Of a DNA stretch of 64,000 nucleotides, positions 19,310-28,317 are shown in pieces. The position numbers and the translations under genes are program-made. Source of the stretch: DATBVX01 sp963724625 (lineage in GTDB: Bacteria; Pseudomonadota; Gammaproteobacteria; Steroidobacterales; Steroidobacteraceae); NCBI GenBank assembly GCA_963724625.1, contig CAVRVO010000026.1, positions 26,891 to 90,890 of the forward strand. The letters are read 5' to 3'. Below the pieces are notes generated by a model, which had not been told where the DNA came from, searched no databases, and saw nothing but the letters and a program-made list of their open reading frames with translations. Each line of letters starts with the position of its first letter. The stretch's first letter is position 1.

Positions 19310-20112
19310 CAGGACCGCTCCAGTTCCCTGAGCGCCCGCTCGTACTCCTCGCCCGTTGCCGTCCGGTAATGCCACAGGACCGTGTTCTCCATGAACGACA
19401 CACCCTTGCCCTTGATCGTGTGTGCAATCACGCACACCGGCCGACCGCTGCTCGACGGTGCGCTCAGCACGGTCTTCAGCGCCTGGTGGTCATGGCCGTC
19501 GACTTCCCGCACTTCCCATCCAAAGCTGTTCCATTTGTCGGCGAACGGCTCCAACGCGATTGTTTCGGCGACGGTGCCGAGAGACTGAATCTTGTTGTAG
19601 TCGACAACTGCCAGGAGATTGCGCAGCTTGAAGTGAGCGGCAAACAGAATTGCCTCCCAGTTGGAGCCCTCGTCGCACTCGCCATCGCTGAGGAGAACGT
19701 AAACACGGTGCTGCCTGCCGTCGAGGCTCGCCCCGTACGCCATGCCAGTGCCCACCGGCAGACCATGCCCCAGTGAGCCGGTGGAGAATTCCACGCCTGG
19801 AATTCCCTTGTGAGAGACGTGCCCGCTCAGATCCGAGCCGTCCTGACAGTGCGTAGCGAGCTTCTCGACCGGGAAGAAGCCCGACTCTGCCAACGCGGCA
19901 TAGATTCCTGCTCCGGCGTGCCCCTTGCTCAGTATGAAGCGATCGCGCTCGGGCCATTGCGGACGCAGTGGGTCAACCCTCAGCACGCCGGCATACAGAA
20001 CGGCCACCAGATCCGCCATCGAAAAGACGGCGCCGATGTGGGCGCTCCCGCCGACACTGGTCATCCGCAAGGCATGTTTGCGGATACGTCTGGCGAGTTC
20101 CTTCGAATCCAT
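19309..20112 (-). CDS. transketolase N-terminal subunit (thiamine diphosphate binding)
   Basis: First half of the split transketolase, 267 residues. It has the conserved HIGAVFSMADLVAVLYAGVL and RFILSKGHAGAGIYAALAE segments. The ThDP/Mg2+ motif GDGE…N appears here as LLSDGECDEGSNWEA, followed by VVDYNKIQSLG. Together with the downstream subunit it would form the full active site. It starts 3 nt after the DegT aminotransferase stop, so the four genes from 21.2 to 17.6 kb are one transcription unit. Confidence 0.9.
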   Translation of the reverse strand: MDSKELARRIRKHALRMTSVGGSAHIGAVFSMADLVAVLYAGVLRVDPLRPQWPERDRFILSKGHAGAGIYAALAESGFFPVEKLATHCQDGSDLSGHVSHKGIPGVEFSTGSLGHGLPVGTGMAYGASLDGRQHRVYVLLSDGECDEGSNWEAILFAAHFKLRNLLAVVDYNKIQSLGTVAETIALEPFADKWNSFGWEVREVDGHDHQALKTVLSAPSSSGRPVCVIAHTIKGKGVSFMENTVLWHYRTATGEEYERALRELERS

Positions 20113-20115
20113 GCG

Positions 20116-21234
20116 CTATCCCTTGGAGTGGAATTGCTCGATCACGTCGCAGATATAGCTGACATCGTCATCGGCAAGCGAAGTGTTCATGGGAAGCATG
20201 ATGAAACGCGAGGTCATGAGCGTGGTCTTGGGCAAAGCCAGGCTGAATCCGAGATCTTTGAACTGGTGAACCGCACGGCCTCCCCATTGAAGCAGAGTAC
20301 GCACTCCATGCTGCTCGAGGTATGCGCGCAACTCGTCGCGCCGCGTCGATTGCAGTTCGTAGTTCTGGTACGCATCGAAGTGGTCTGGATCCGCATCCGG
20401 CGCCGGCGGCAACATGAGATCCTCGATGCGCCTCAGCCTGCGGTCGTAGACGCGTGCAATTTCGCGCCGGCGCGCGATCGCCGCGTCAAAGCTCTTCAGC
20501 TTCAGGTTGAGGATCGCGGCCTGCACGTTGTCGAGGCGACAGTTCGTGCCCCAGTCGACGACGACTCCGTCCTTGTTGCGGCCATGGTCACGCCACAGCT
20601 CCATTCGTTCGGCTACCTTGTCGTCGTTGGTCACCAGAGCGCCGCCGTCTCCGAAGCAGCCGAGGGCCTTTGCGGGATAGAAGCTGAATGTTCCGGCGAT
20701 GCCGAAGGTCCCGGCAAACCTGCCCTTGAACTTCGAACCCAACGCCTGCGCCGCATCCTCGACGATCGACAATCCGTGCCGATCCGCGATGCGCTGAATC
20801 GCGGCCATGTTGCAGGTGCGGCCGTTCAGATGCACCGGCAGAATCGTCCGGGTTCGCGCCGTGACCGCAGCTTCCACAGCCTGCGGATCGATGAGATGGT
20901 CATCGGCGCATTCCACCAACACCGGTGTCGCTCCCAGTAACTTGATGGGCGAAACCGAGGCCACGAACGTGTGTGACGGAACGATGACCTCATCTCCGGG
21001 TCCGACGCCGGCGGCACGCAGGGCGAGGACTATCGCGTTGGTTCCGTCAGCCATTCCGAAGGCGTGCTTGACACTGAGGTAGCTGGCGAGGTTGCGCTCG
21101 AATTCCTTCAGGTCCTGCTGCAGGATGTAGGCGCCGCGGCTCAGCACGTCCCGCAGGACTGCCATGAGCTCATGCTCCTGAGTCGCAAACACCGCAGGGT
21201 AGTTAAAGAAGGGAATCTGTCTTCTGCTCAGCAT
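20116..21234 (-). CDS. DegT/DnrJ/EryC1/StrS-family PLP-dependent sugar aminotransferase
   Basis: 372-residue fold-type I aminotransferase acting on keto-sugars. The PLP Lys is in FYPAKALGCFGDGGALVTND. Other family blocks are GTNAIVLALRAAGVGPGDEVIVPSHTF, HLNGRTCNMAAI and VEDAAQALGSKFKG. It belongs to the group that aminates nucleotide-linked 3- or 4-keto hexoses. It opens the aminotransferase-transketolase-sugar transferase unit and is distinct from PseC at 51.4 kb. The substrate is unknown; pairing with a transketolase is unusual for a plain 4-amino-4,6-dideoxyhexose pathway. Confidence 0.88.
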   Translation of the reverse strand: MLSRRQIPFFNYPAVFATQEHELMAVLRDVLSRGAYILQQDLKEFERNLASYLSVKHAFGMADGTNAIVLALRAAGVGPGDEVIVPSHTFVASVSPIKLLGATPVLVECADDHLIDPQAVEAAVTARTRTILPVHLNGRTCNMAAIQRIADRHGLSIVEDAAQALGSKFKGRFAGTFGIAGTFSFYPAKALGCFGDGGALVTNDDKVAERMELWRDHGRNKDGVVVDWGTNCRLDNVQAAILNLKLKSFDAAIARRREIARVYDRRLRRIEDLMLPPAPDADPDHFDAYQNYELQSTRRDELRAYLEQHGVRTLLQWGGRAVHQFKDLGFSLALPKTTLMTSRFIMLPMNTSLADDDVSYICDVIEQFHSKG

Positions 21235-21307
21235 GGCAAGTGGCCTCGACGGTTGGCGTGACTCGAGTTACAAGAACTTCATGCTGGAGCTCGGACCTGT
21301 CGCGGCA

Positions 21308-22123
21308 TCACGAAGGCCGCGTGGCACAGCAATACAGCACCTTGTGCAGACGATCCAGCGCGTTCGGCGCAAGCAATGTCGGGCGCTCGACTTCATCGCC
21401 GGCAACCGGCAGCTCTGCCGGCATGGGCACCATTCGGCCGAACACGAATCGCTTGAGCAGGCGCTTCCCGGCGAGCGTTTTCGGCATGATCCCCAGGCGA
21501 ATCGCAAGCCTCTTGGCCGGACGCAGCAACCTCTGCCGCCACGAGACCTCCCCCACAGGCATGTATCCGTACACCTGCACGTCGAAGCCTCCGTCCTGAA
21601 ACAGCCCGGTCAGTTCGGACGCTCCGTAGTAGCGCTGGCTCAAGGGACTCGGATTGAAATCCCAAAGATCCTTGTTCGCGGTGGCTACGAGAACGCTCCC
21701 GCCCGGTCGCAGCACCCGACGGCATTCCCGTACGAAGCGCGTTGGGTCCGGAACATAGTAGATGGCTTCGAACAGGATGATCACGTCCTTGGAGGCGTCG
21801 GCGTACGGCAACGATTGGGCATCGAGTTGCGCGAGCCGGATGCGATTCCCGTAGTGCGCCCGTGCGATGGCGAGGATCCGGTCCGAATAGTCGCCCGCCT
21901 CCAGGGATCTACTTACGCCGCCGAGAATGCCGAGGCCTTGTCCGCAGCCGCACGCGACCTCTACGACATCCTTTCCCTGGCAGTGTAGCGCTGCCCAGCC
22001 ATAGCGGTGAGCCATGCGCTGCAATTGTTCGAGAGAGATTTCGGACCCGGCAAGCTCCGTGACCTCGGAAAATTCTGTGAACACGATTCCCTGGATCTCC
22101 AATGCGCTGCGCGTCGGCGCCAA
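21308..22123 (-). CDS. class I SAM-dependent methyltransferase
   Basis: About 265-271 residues. Motif I is DVVEVACGCGQGLGILGGVS, followed by RLAQLDAQSLPYADASKDVIILFEAIYYV and RVLRPGGSVLVATANK, a typical Methyltransf_11 core. The C-terminal part lacks known domains. The start is uncertain: TTG at 22123, TTG at 22102 or GTG at 22084. It lies upstream of the DegT unit on the same strand and diverges from the methyltransferase at 22300. Probably modifies a sugar of the polymer, inferred from context only. Confidence 0.8.
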   Translation of the reverse strand: MAPTRSALEIQGIVFTEFSEVTELAGSEISLEQLQRMAHRYGWAALHCQGKDVVEVACGCGQGLGILGGVSRSLEAGDYSDRILAIARAHYGNRIRLAQLDAQSLPYADASKDVIILFEAIYYVPDPTRFVRECRRVLRPGGSVLVATANKDLWDFNPSPLSQRYYGASELTGLFQDGGFDVQVYGYMPVGEVSWRQRLLRPAKRLAIRLGIMPKTLAGKRLLKRFVFGRMVPMPAELPVAGDEVERPTLLAPNALDRLHKVLYCCATRPS

Positions 22124-22299
22124 AAAGGTGCGGTAGGTTATCCGGTTATTTCGTTACCACCTAGCCCCGCACGCCGGCGAGCGGTAGCCAGCATCGGACG
22201 AGCTCACTCTCGGCCGGACTCCATCCCGCGGTGACACGCTCATCAGGCCGGCCATGTCTGTTAAGATTTCAGGTCGATAAAACAGGCGAGGAAGGCCTC

Positions 22300-23148
22300 A
22301 TGACGTACTCGATTCCGGTACTGCAACGCAGTCTGGATGATATCGCGAAGATTCCGAACGAGAACTGGCTGCACAGTCTCGATACCAGAAAACTCAGGGA
22401 GCTGGAGTTCCACGACCAGCACCGCGACTACAAGACAACTGCTACGTTGCCTGCTGACACCTACGAGTATCTGTACGGCAACCACAAGTACTACCAGACG
22501 ACCCGTCTCTCCACGTCCTATGTAGCGCAATGGATCGATCTTCATGCCAAGGGGCGTGTCTTTCTCGACTACGCCTGTGGAGACGGTTCGTTTGCGATCG
22601 CAGCCGCGAAAGCAGGCGCCGCACTCGCGGTGGGTATTGACATCAGTCCGGTGTCCATTGCCAATGCGACCGCCAACGCCAAGCGTCTCGGTCTCGAGAA
22701 CTGCCGTTTCGTGCAGGCGGATGCCGAGAACACGCACCTGCCAGCGGAGTCCGTGGATGTCGTGATCTGCAGCGGCATGCTGCATCACCTCGATCTGTCC
22801 TTCGCCTTTCCAGAGCTGCGGCGAATTCTTGCGCCGAACGGGCGCCTGCTTGCAATCGAAGCACTCGACTACAATCCGCTCATCAAGTTGTATCGGATAC
22901 TGACCCCCCAGATGCGCACTGAATGGGAAAAGGCGCACATCCTGAGTTTGCGGGACGTGCGCTTCGCCAGCCGGTTTTTCAGTGTAGGGGAGATCCGCTA
23001 CTGGCATATCGCAAGCCCGATCGCGGCATGGATGCCAGCGATGTTGCCCGCTTTTGATCTCCTCGATCGAGCGCTGACGCGCGTGCCGCTCATGCAGCGG
23101 ATGGCGTGGATTTTCACGTTCGAGCTGCACAAGATCACGCCGGCGTGA
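22300..23148 (+). CDS. class I SAM-dependent methyltransferase, only plus-strand gene of the polysaccharide region
   Basis: 282 residues from the ATG at 22300, preceded by a good GAGGAAGG ribosome site. The core includes VFLDYACGDGSFAIAAAKAG (motif I), VGIDISPVSIANATANAKRL, DVVICSGMLHHLDLSF and RILAPNGRLLAIEAL. The C-terminal region, LYRILTPQMRTEWEKAH, is seen in surface-polysaccharide methyltransferases. It is transcribed against all its neighbours, diverging from the gene at 21.3-22.1 kb across 176 nt and converging on the glycosyltransferase that ends at 23199. Separate regulation is therefore likely. Substrate unknown. Confidence 0.85.
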   Translation: MTYSIPVLQRSLDDIAKIPNENWLHSLDTRKLRELEFHDQHRDYKTTATLPADTYEYLYGNHKYYQTTRLSTSYVAQWIDLHAKGRVFLDYACGDGSFAIAAAKAGAALAVGIDISPVSIANATANAKRLGLENCRFVQADAENTHLPAESVDVVICSGMLHHLDLSFAFPELRRILAPNGRLLAIEALDYNPLIKLYRILTPQMRTEWEKAHILSLRDVRFASRFFSVGEIRYWHIASPIAAWMPAMLPAFDLLDRALTRVPLMQRMAWIFTFELHKITPA

Positions 23149-23198
23149 TGGTGCGCGGGTCTGTGCACGGACGCTTTCACGGCCCGCAAACACCACAC

Positions 23199-24445
23199 CT
23201 AGTGCGGAGCCGTAAAAGCCTCGAGGTACTCGGCGAGCTGACGGTAGACCGTCTCGGCCTGGAAATGGGTTTCGAATGTTCTGCGGGCGTTGTGTGCGAG
23301 GCGCTGTCTGACGTCATTTGCCTTCAGCGCGCATAAAGCATCGTTGAGCGACGCCGCGCTGCCTGCCTGATACGTTGTTCCGCAGGACTCACGCGACAAC
23401 AGCTGCTCGGTCTCGCCCGTGAGGCTCGAGACCACCGCCAGCCCCGCGGCCAGATATTCGATCACCTTGTTCGGCAGACCTTGAGGGGCCGCACGCGCGT
23501 AGGCGGCGAGACCGATATCCGCCACTGCCAGCGCAGCACGCATCTCGTCCTGCTCCAGCCACCCGGAAAAGCTCACGTTGGGCAGACCAGCCGCCCGCTG
23601 GCGCCATGCCGGCGCGCGTTCTCCGTCTCCGCAAATCAGGAAGTGAAAGCGTGCTTGCGGGTCCCGGGCTAATCCGGCGGCACACTCGAGCACGGGTTCC
23701 AGGTCATAGGTTCGGCCGAGCGTTCCAGCAAACAGGCAAACGATGCCCCCGCTCTTCACGCCGAACTTGCGCAGCATTTCCAGCCCCGCTGCGCGCACCG
23801 CGGGTGGTTGATCGGGCAGGCTATACGCCAGCGGAAAGACCTGGTCCCGCGGTCCGGCTGCGCGGGCGGCACGAGCGAGTCCCCACTCGAGGTAACCGGC
23901 CGACACGGCGATCAGAGCATCGGCGCCCGATAGCGCTCGCCGAGTCGCCCAGAAGTATGGCCGCAGCAGCAGTCTCACCGGACCACGCAAGAGCGCGGGA
24001 GCGGGCTGAAGAAAGATATCAGGCCACAGGTCACGCACATCCAGCACGATGGGGATGCCGTGCTCGCGCGCGAAGCGCACTGCCGCGAGTGACAGCTCGA
24101 TGGTCGGAAACGAACAGAGGATCAAATCCGGGCGGCAGCATGTTCCGGCTTTCGCGGGCGAAGTTGCGACCGACCTGCCAGTGATTGATGAGCCTTGCCA
24201 CCGAAACATTGCGCCGGTACAGGTCCCCCTCGAGTAAGCGGATCGTGAGCCCGGCGTAGGGCTCAAAGGACGGACCAGCGGACCGCAAAGAACTCTTTGC
24301 GGAAGTGGTCGACGCGCGAGGTCCACCAGACAACCGAGTGACCGCGGCGAACCAGTTCTTGTGCAACCATTCCCGTTCGCCACAGGCGCGAATTGCCCGA
24401 AAGCACTGGCAGCGGCTCGCCGACCGTCATCAACCAGACGTGCAT
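23199..24445 (-). pseudogene. GT4-type glycosyltransferase (WbuB-like), two frameshifts
   Basis: The N-terminus from the ATG at 24445 reads MHVWLMTVGEPLPVLSGNSR and continues to FFAVRW. It resumes in another frame at SFEPYAGLTIRLLEGDLYRR…FARESRNM, and in a third at RPDLILCSFPTIELSLAAVRFA, which runs to the stop. The breaks are near 24285 and 24130. Repaired, it is about 414 residues. The donor-side half holds LFAGTLGRTYDLEPVLECA and PNKVIEYLAAGLAVVSS, typical of the WbuB branch of GT4. The length (3n+2) fits two inserted bases. All blocks are conserved, so these are probably sequence errors next to the even more disrupted methyltransferase upstream. Confidence 0.75.
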
Positions 24446-24453
24446 AGGAGAAT

Positions 24454-25299
24454 TCAGGCGCGCACTAGCACGTAGTACGCTGCCTCGGTCAGCAGATCGG
24501 AGCGAAGGATAGCGCTGAAATTGCTGCGCCAGCGGGGTCGAGACGAGCACCTCTGGCGAGGCGAGGCAGGCTTTGATGTCGACGGATTTAAGCCCGCGCG
24601 AGCGAAAAGACTCTCGAAGTCGCTGTGCCGCAGATCGATTCTGGAAATGGTCCTGCGGGTTCCACAGGCGCCAGCGGCGCTCGGGGAAACGATAGAAGTG
24701 GAACATGGAGACCGATGCGTCGGCATAGCGGTAGTGATCCGTGTAGTCGATCACGTGACTGAAGATCGCGCCGGGCGCGGCGATCGCGGAGTGCACTCCC
24801 GCAGAATTCGCTCGATGTCCGACCGCGCAATGTGCTCCAGCGTACTGGTCGAGCACACGAAGTTGACACTGCGTCGGGTAACCCGGTTGCCCGGCATCAG
24901 CCGGTGCGCAGTAGCGGATGCGATACTTGCGCGCCAAGATCCTCGTCGCAGTCCTCGATTTCCGGCCACCTGCCCGGCACCAGCGCACGAAGTTGGCGAA
25001 TCGTGTGATTGATCTGCTCGACACTGACTCATCCGTTCGATGTCGTACACGCGAATTTCGGTAGCACCGGCATGCGAAAGGAGCAGCGGACTAGAAAGTC
25101 GCGGCCGCCTCCAAACTCAGTGACACGACCCGGATGTACGCGTGGTAGTTCGTTACGTGGAAACGATGCAGGCGCAGGATCGGCGGGTCACCGTGAGGAA
25201 GTGACCTCGCGTCACGTACCGTTGCACCCTTCGTAGAGCACGCGCGCCCGGCACATGAGCAAACGCGCGGAACACCAGGCACTTCAGTCTCCAGTTCAT
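24454..25299 (-). pseudogene. class I methyltransferase broken by many frameshifts
   Basis: Pieces of one methyltransferase lie in order across all three minus frames. MNWRLKCLVFRAFAHVPGAR starts at the ATG at 25299. Then come ILRLHRFHVTNYHAYIR, the motif I region EFGGGRDFLV, SHAGATEIRVYDIERM, INHTIRQLRALVPGRWPEI, NFVCSTSTLEHIARSDIERI, AIFSHVIDYTDHYRYADASV, LRHSDFESLFARAG and LLTEAAYYVLVRA before a TGA at 24454. At least seven frame changes occur in ~850 nt, yet the total is exactly 282 codons and no motif is lost. That pattern suggests a poorly resolved stretch of assembly, though a recently inactivated gene cannot be excluded. It lies between asparagine synthetase 1 and the WbuB-like transferase. 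Confidence 0.7.
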
Positions 25300-25337
25300 C
25301 GTTCCGGCGCCCTCGACCAATCGTGGCTGCGGCGCGA

Positions 25338-27236
25338 TCATGCGATCCATGTCTCGTAGCGTCGCATCCACAACTCGAGCGAGAAGGGTGCAAAGATCTC
25401 TCGATGCCAGATCGTGCCGCCCTGCGGTTGGCGGCGATACCGTTCGTATCTGCGCAACAGCGGCTCGCTCTGCACGATTCCAGCCCGACAGATGAGGCTG
25501 TCCGGTGCGAAGGCCGCTTGCACGGCGCCGCGCAGCTCGGCCTTGAGCCATTCGCCCTCCGGGTTGGAAAAGCCCTTCTTGTCCTTCCGCCAGGTGATCT
25601 CCGGCGGCAGCAGGGGCTCCATCGCCCTGCGAAAGGCGTATTTCGTCCATCCGTTGCGCAGCTTGAAGGAATCGGGAGCTCGCATCAGCAGATCCATGAG
25701 CATGGGATCGAGGAACGGCAGCCGTATTTCACGACTCGCAGCCATCGACATCCGGTCCTCGTAGTGACACAGCGCGGGAACCGAATAGTTGCGGATGTCG
25801 AGCCATTGCCGGTCGACCAGCGACCCGCCTCCGAGGCCCAGCGGACGCGGCTGCCACGCTTGCAACCATTCACCTCGGGTGGCCGCCTCCGACTCATCGT
25901 TGGCGAGCGCTCCGTTCAGCTTGCGCAGAAACGGCAGATAGCGCATCGCGTCGCCCAGATCGATATCAGTCACGATTGTGCGGTTGACGATGAACCCCGA
26001 GAGCACAGCGGCAGCCTTGAAAACGCGGCCATGTCTCAAGAGCGACTGAAGGTAGAACCCGAGAAACTTGCGATAGCCGAGCAGGAGCTCGTCGGCACCT
26101 TGCCCGCTCAGAATAACCTTGAGTCCCAGTTCCTTCGCGCGCTCCATCAGTTGGCGGTGTGCTACGGCAGACAGACCTGCCACGGGTGCGTCGTTGTACC
26201 AGTTCGCTTCGCTTAGATCCTTCATCAGCTGGTCTGGCACGACGCGCAAATTGATCTTGTGCGCCGGTCTTCGCAGATGACGCTCCATGCAGGCGACGTG
26301 AGGCGACTCGTCGAAGCGAGGGTCGTCACTCACGGCCGATAACAGCTGCGGCGCATGGTCGTCACCAGCCAGGGATTGCGAAACGGCGGCTATGGAGGAT
26401 GAATCGATGCCTCCCGACAGGAGCACGCCGACCGGAACATCACTGCGCAGCCGGATACGAACGGATTCGACGAACGTATGGCGAAGCTGCTGGATGAACT
26501 CTTGCAACGACATGCTTGCGGGATCGCCCGCGTACTGAGGAGGCTGGAAGCGTCTGGTGCGCATCTCGCGCGACTCGGCGTTGACGTCGAGCTCAGCATA
26601 GCTGCCCGCCTCGATACGCCGGATGCCGTCGAAAAACGTGCGCGGCGAAGCATCGCTCAATCCCTGGAAGACGAACTGCCCGACCACGTCGCGATCGAGT
26701 GGAAACTTACGGCCAAGCAATGTGAGCAGTGCCTTGATCTCCGAGGCGAAGGCAAACCGAGGACCATCGACGCAGTAGTAGAGAGGCTTTTCTGAACCGG
26801 CGTCGCAAGCCAGCACGAGCCGTCCTCGGGTGCGGTCGAACCAAGCGAACGCGCCCATCCAGTTGAACTTACCGAGGGCGCGTTCTGGCCCCCAGTGATG
26901 CAGCGCGGATAGCAGCACCTCAGTATCGGTCCGCGTCGAAAACCTGGCGCCGAGATCCGCGAGCTCAGTCCTCAACTCCAGATAGTTATACAGTTCTCCG
27001 TTGTAGATCAGGCTGCCTTCGCTACTCCCGTACTCCATGGGCTGCAGGCCTGCATCACTGAGATCGATGATGGACAGTCGCTGGTGCGCGAGCACGAGCG
27101 TGTTACCGGCCACCTCGTAGCTTCGCATGCCACGCCCATCAGGTCCGCGATGCGCTTGCACGCGGCAGGCCGCCGCGAGCACGTCTGGGTCAAACCGTAG
27201 CGCTGCGGGTTGCAGAACGCCGAGAATGCCGCACAT
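25338..27236 (-). CDS. asparagine synthetase (glutamine-hydrolysing)-like amidotransferase, copy 1
   Basis: 632-residue class II glutamine amidotransferase fused to an ATP-PPase synthetase domain. The catalytic Cys2 (MCG), HRGPDG (29-34) and NGELYN (79-84) mark the glutaminase. SGGIDSS (274-280) is the PP-loop, and SGQGADELLLGYRKF completes the ATP site. At residues 143-152 the usual ARDRxGxKPLYY reads ACDAGSEKPLYY, an unusual change. In polysaccharide loci such proteins (for example WbpS) are thought to amidate the carboxyl of uronic acids. That fits the uronate genes at 6.5-8.8 kb but is not proven. It begins directly after the stop of the GT at 27237. Confidence 0.88.
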   Translation of the reverse strand: MCGILGVLQPAALRFDPDVLAAACRVQAHRGPDGRGMRSYEVAGNTLVLAHQRLSIIDLSDAGLQPMEYGSSEGSLIYNGELYNYLELRTELADLGARFSTRTDTEVLLSALHHWGPERALGKFNWMGAFAWFDRTRGRLVLACDAGSEKPLYYCVDGPRFAFASEIKALLTLLGRKFPLDRDVVGQFVFQGLSDASPRTFFDGIRRIEAGSYAELDVNAESREMRTRRFQPPQYAGDPASMSLQEFIQQLRHTFVESVRIRLRSDVPVGVLLSGGIDSSSIAAVSQSLAGDDHAPQLLSAVSDDPRFDESPHVACMERHLRRPAHKINLRVVPDQLMKDLSEANWYNDAPVAGLSAVAHRQLMERAKELGLKVILSGQGADELLLGYRKFLGFYLQSLLRHGRVFKAAAVLSGFIVNRTIVTDIDLGDAMRYLPFLRKLNGALANDESEAATRGEWLQAWQPRPLGLGGGSLVDRQWLDIRNYSVPALCHYEDRMSMAASREIRLPFLDPMLMDLLMRAPDSFKLRNGWTKYAFRRAMEPLLPPEITWRKDKKGFSNPEGEWLKAELRGAVQAAFAPDSLICRAGIVQSEPLLRRYERYRRQPQGGTIWHREIFAPFSLELWMRRYETWIA

Positions 27237-28301
27237 CTAGCTGACCAGCCCTTCGCAGATCTCTTCGAACTTCTTTGACCAGACAACGTGGTCGAACTGC
27301 GCAGCCCGGACCCGCGCACCCTTTTTCAGTTGTCGCCACCGATGGCTGTCCCGGTGCAGTGCGGTCAGCGCGGCAACGAACGCCGCCGTGTCTTGCGGCT
27401 CGATCAGGATGCCGCAGGTCTCATCGACAATTTCCGGGATGGCGAGCCACCGGGTCGTGATGACGGGTAAGCCATGTGCGAAAGCCTCGGCAATCACGCC
27501 CGGATAGCCTTCGCCCGGGTGGTGCGTGGGCAGAACGAGACAATCGTATTCCCAGAGCGCTGCCTCCACCTGGTCGTGAGTGAGGAAACCCCGGTAATGG
27601 ACGCGGCCAACGCCGCGCCGCTCGATGGCCTCCGCTCTGTACTCATCAAGAGGCCCAAAGAGGTCGATGCTGCAATCATCAGGCAGGCCGGGAGCCGCCT
27701 CGAGAATCGTCTCGATCCCCTTGGTACGCCACAAGTGGCCCAGAAAAACGAATCTCCGACAGACATCCTCGCGCTGATTCTCAGCATGAACCGTCGCTGG
27801 CGGGCTTGCGGCCAGCTTGATGTACGTGGAAAACCAGACCAGCCTGCCCGTCGACTCCCGCTGCAGCTGACGGACCGCTCGCTGCGTCTGCAGCAGTATT
27901 ACGTCGGCGGACAGAACGAACCTTCGCATGATTACCTTCGTCAGCGCGTTGCCGCCCTGGTAGAAATCTCCAAAGCACCCGCCGAAGACGCGCAAGATTG
28001 TGGGCATTCTCAATAGCTTGCTCACCGACACGAGCAGCGGCCCGAACCAGAACATGCCCCGATCACTGGCATGAAACGAAATGACGTCAACACTGCGCCA
28101 ATTGGCAGCAACGGCCAGCAGGGCCCGCAACGCTATGCCGAGATTGCGCGCGTGGCTCGAGTGCTGTTGGTCTCGCGAGGTGTTCACGAGCTTGACGCTG
28201 AAACGCTCGTGACCCTGCAGATCCTCCGCCAGCGTGGCGAAATGCCGCGTGTCGCCACCCATGGGAGGCGGCAGCGGTCCGATCAGCAACACTCGGATCA
28301 C
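27237..28301 (-). CDS. GT4-type glycosyltransferase
   Basis: 354 residues, GTG start. The GT-B fold begins with RVLLIGPLPPPMGGDTRHF (acceptor-side glycine loop). The C-terminal donor-binding half contains FVFLGHLWRTKGIETILEA and PTHHPGEGYPGVIAEAFAHG, where the E-x7-E-like motif binds the sugar nucleotide. It would add a sugar to the lipid-linked repeat unit at the inner membrane. It lies between a methyltransferase (16 nt upstream) and asparagine synthetase 1 (TAGATG junction), a pairing repeated elsewhere in the locus. Confidence 0.88.
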   Translation of the reverse strand: MIRVLLIGPLPPPMGGDTRHFATLAEDLQGHERFSVKLVNTSRDQQHSSHARNLGIALRALLAVAANWRSVDVISFHASDRGMFWFGPLLVSVSKLLRMPTILRVFGGCFGDFYQGGNALTKVIMRRFVLSADVILLQTQRAVRQLQRESTGRLVWFSTYIKLAASPPATVHAENQREDVCRRFVFLGHLWRTKGIETILEAAPGLPDDCSIDLFGPLDEYRAEAIERRGVGRVHYRGFLTHDQVEAALWEYDCLVLPTHHPGEGYPGVIAEAFAHGLPVITTRWLAIPEIVDETCGILIEPQDTAAFVAALTALHRDSHRWRQLKKGARVRAAQFDHVVWSKKFEEICEGLVS

Positions 28302-28317
28302 GCGCAGGCCGATGCCT

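Noticed and set aside
18383..20940. Two long plus-strand frames opposite the split transketolase and DegT genes
   Set aside because: They mirror strongly conserved enzymes and have no features of their own.
25323..26216. 297-codon plus frame opposite asparagine synthetase 1
   Set aside because: Shadow of a conserved amidotransferase.
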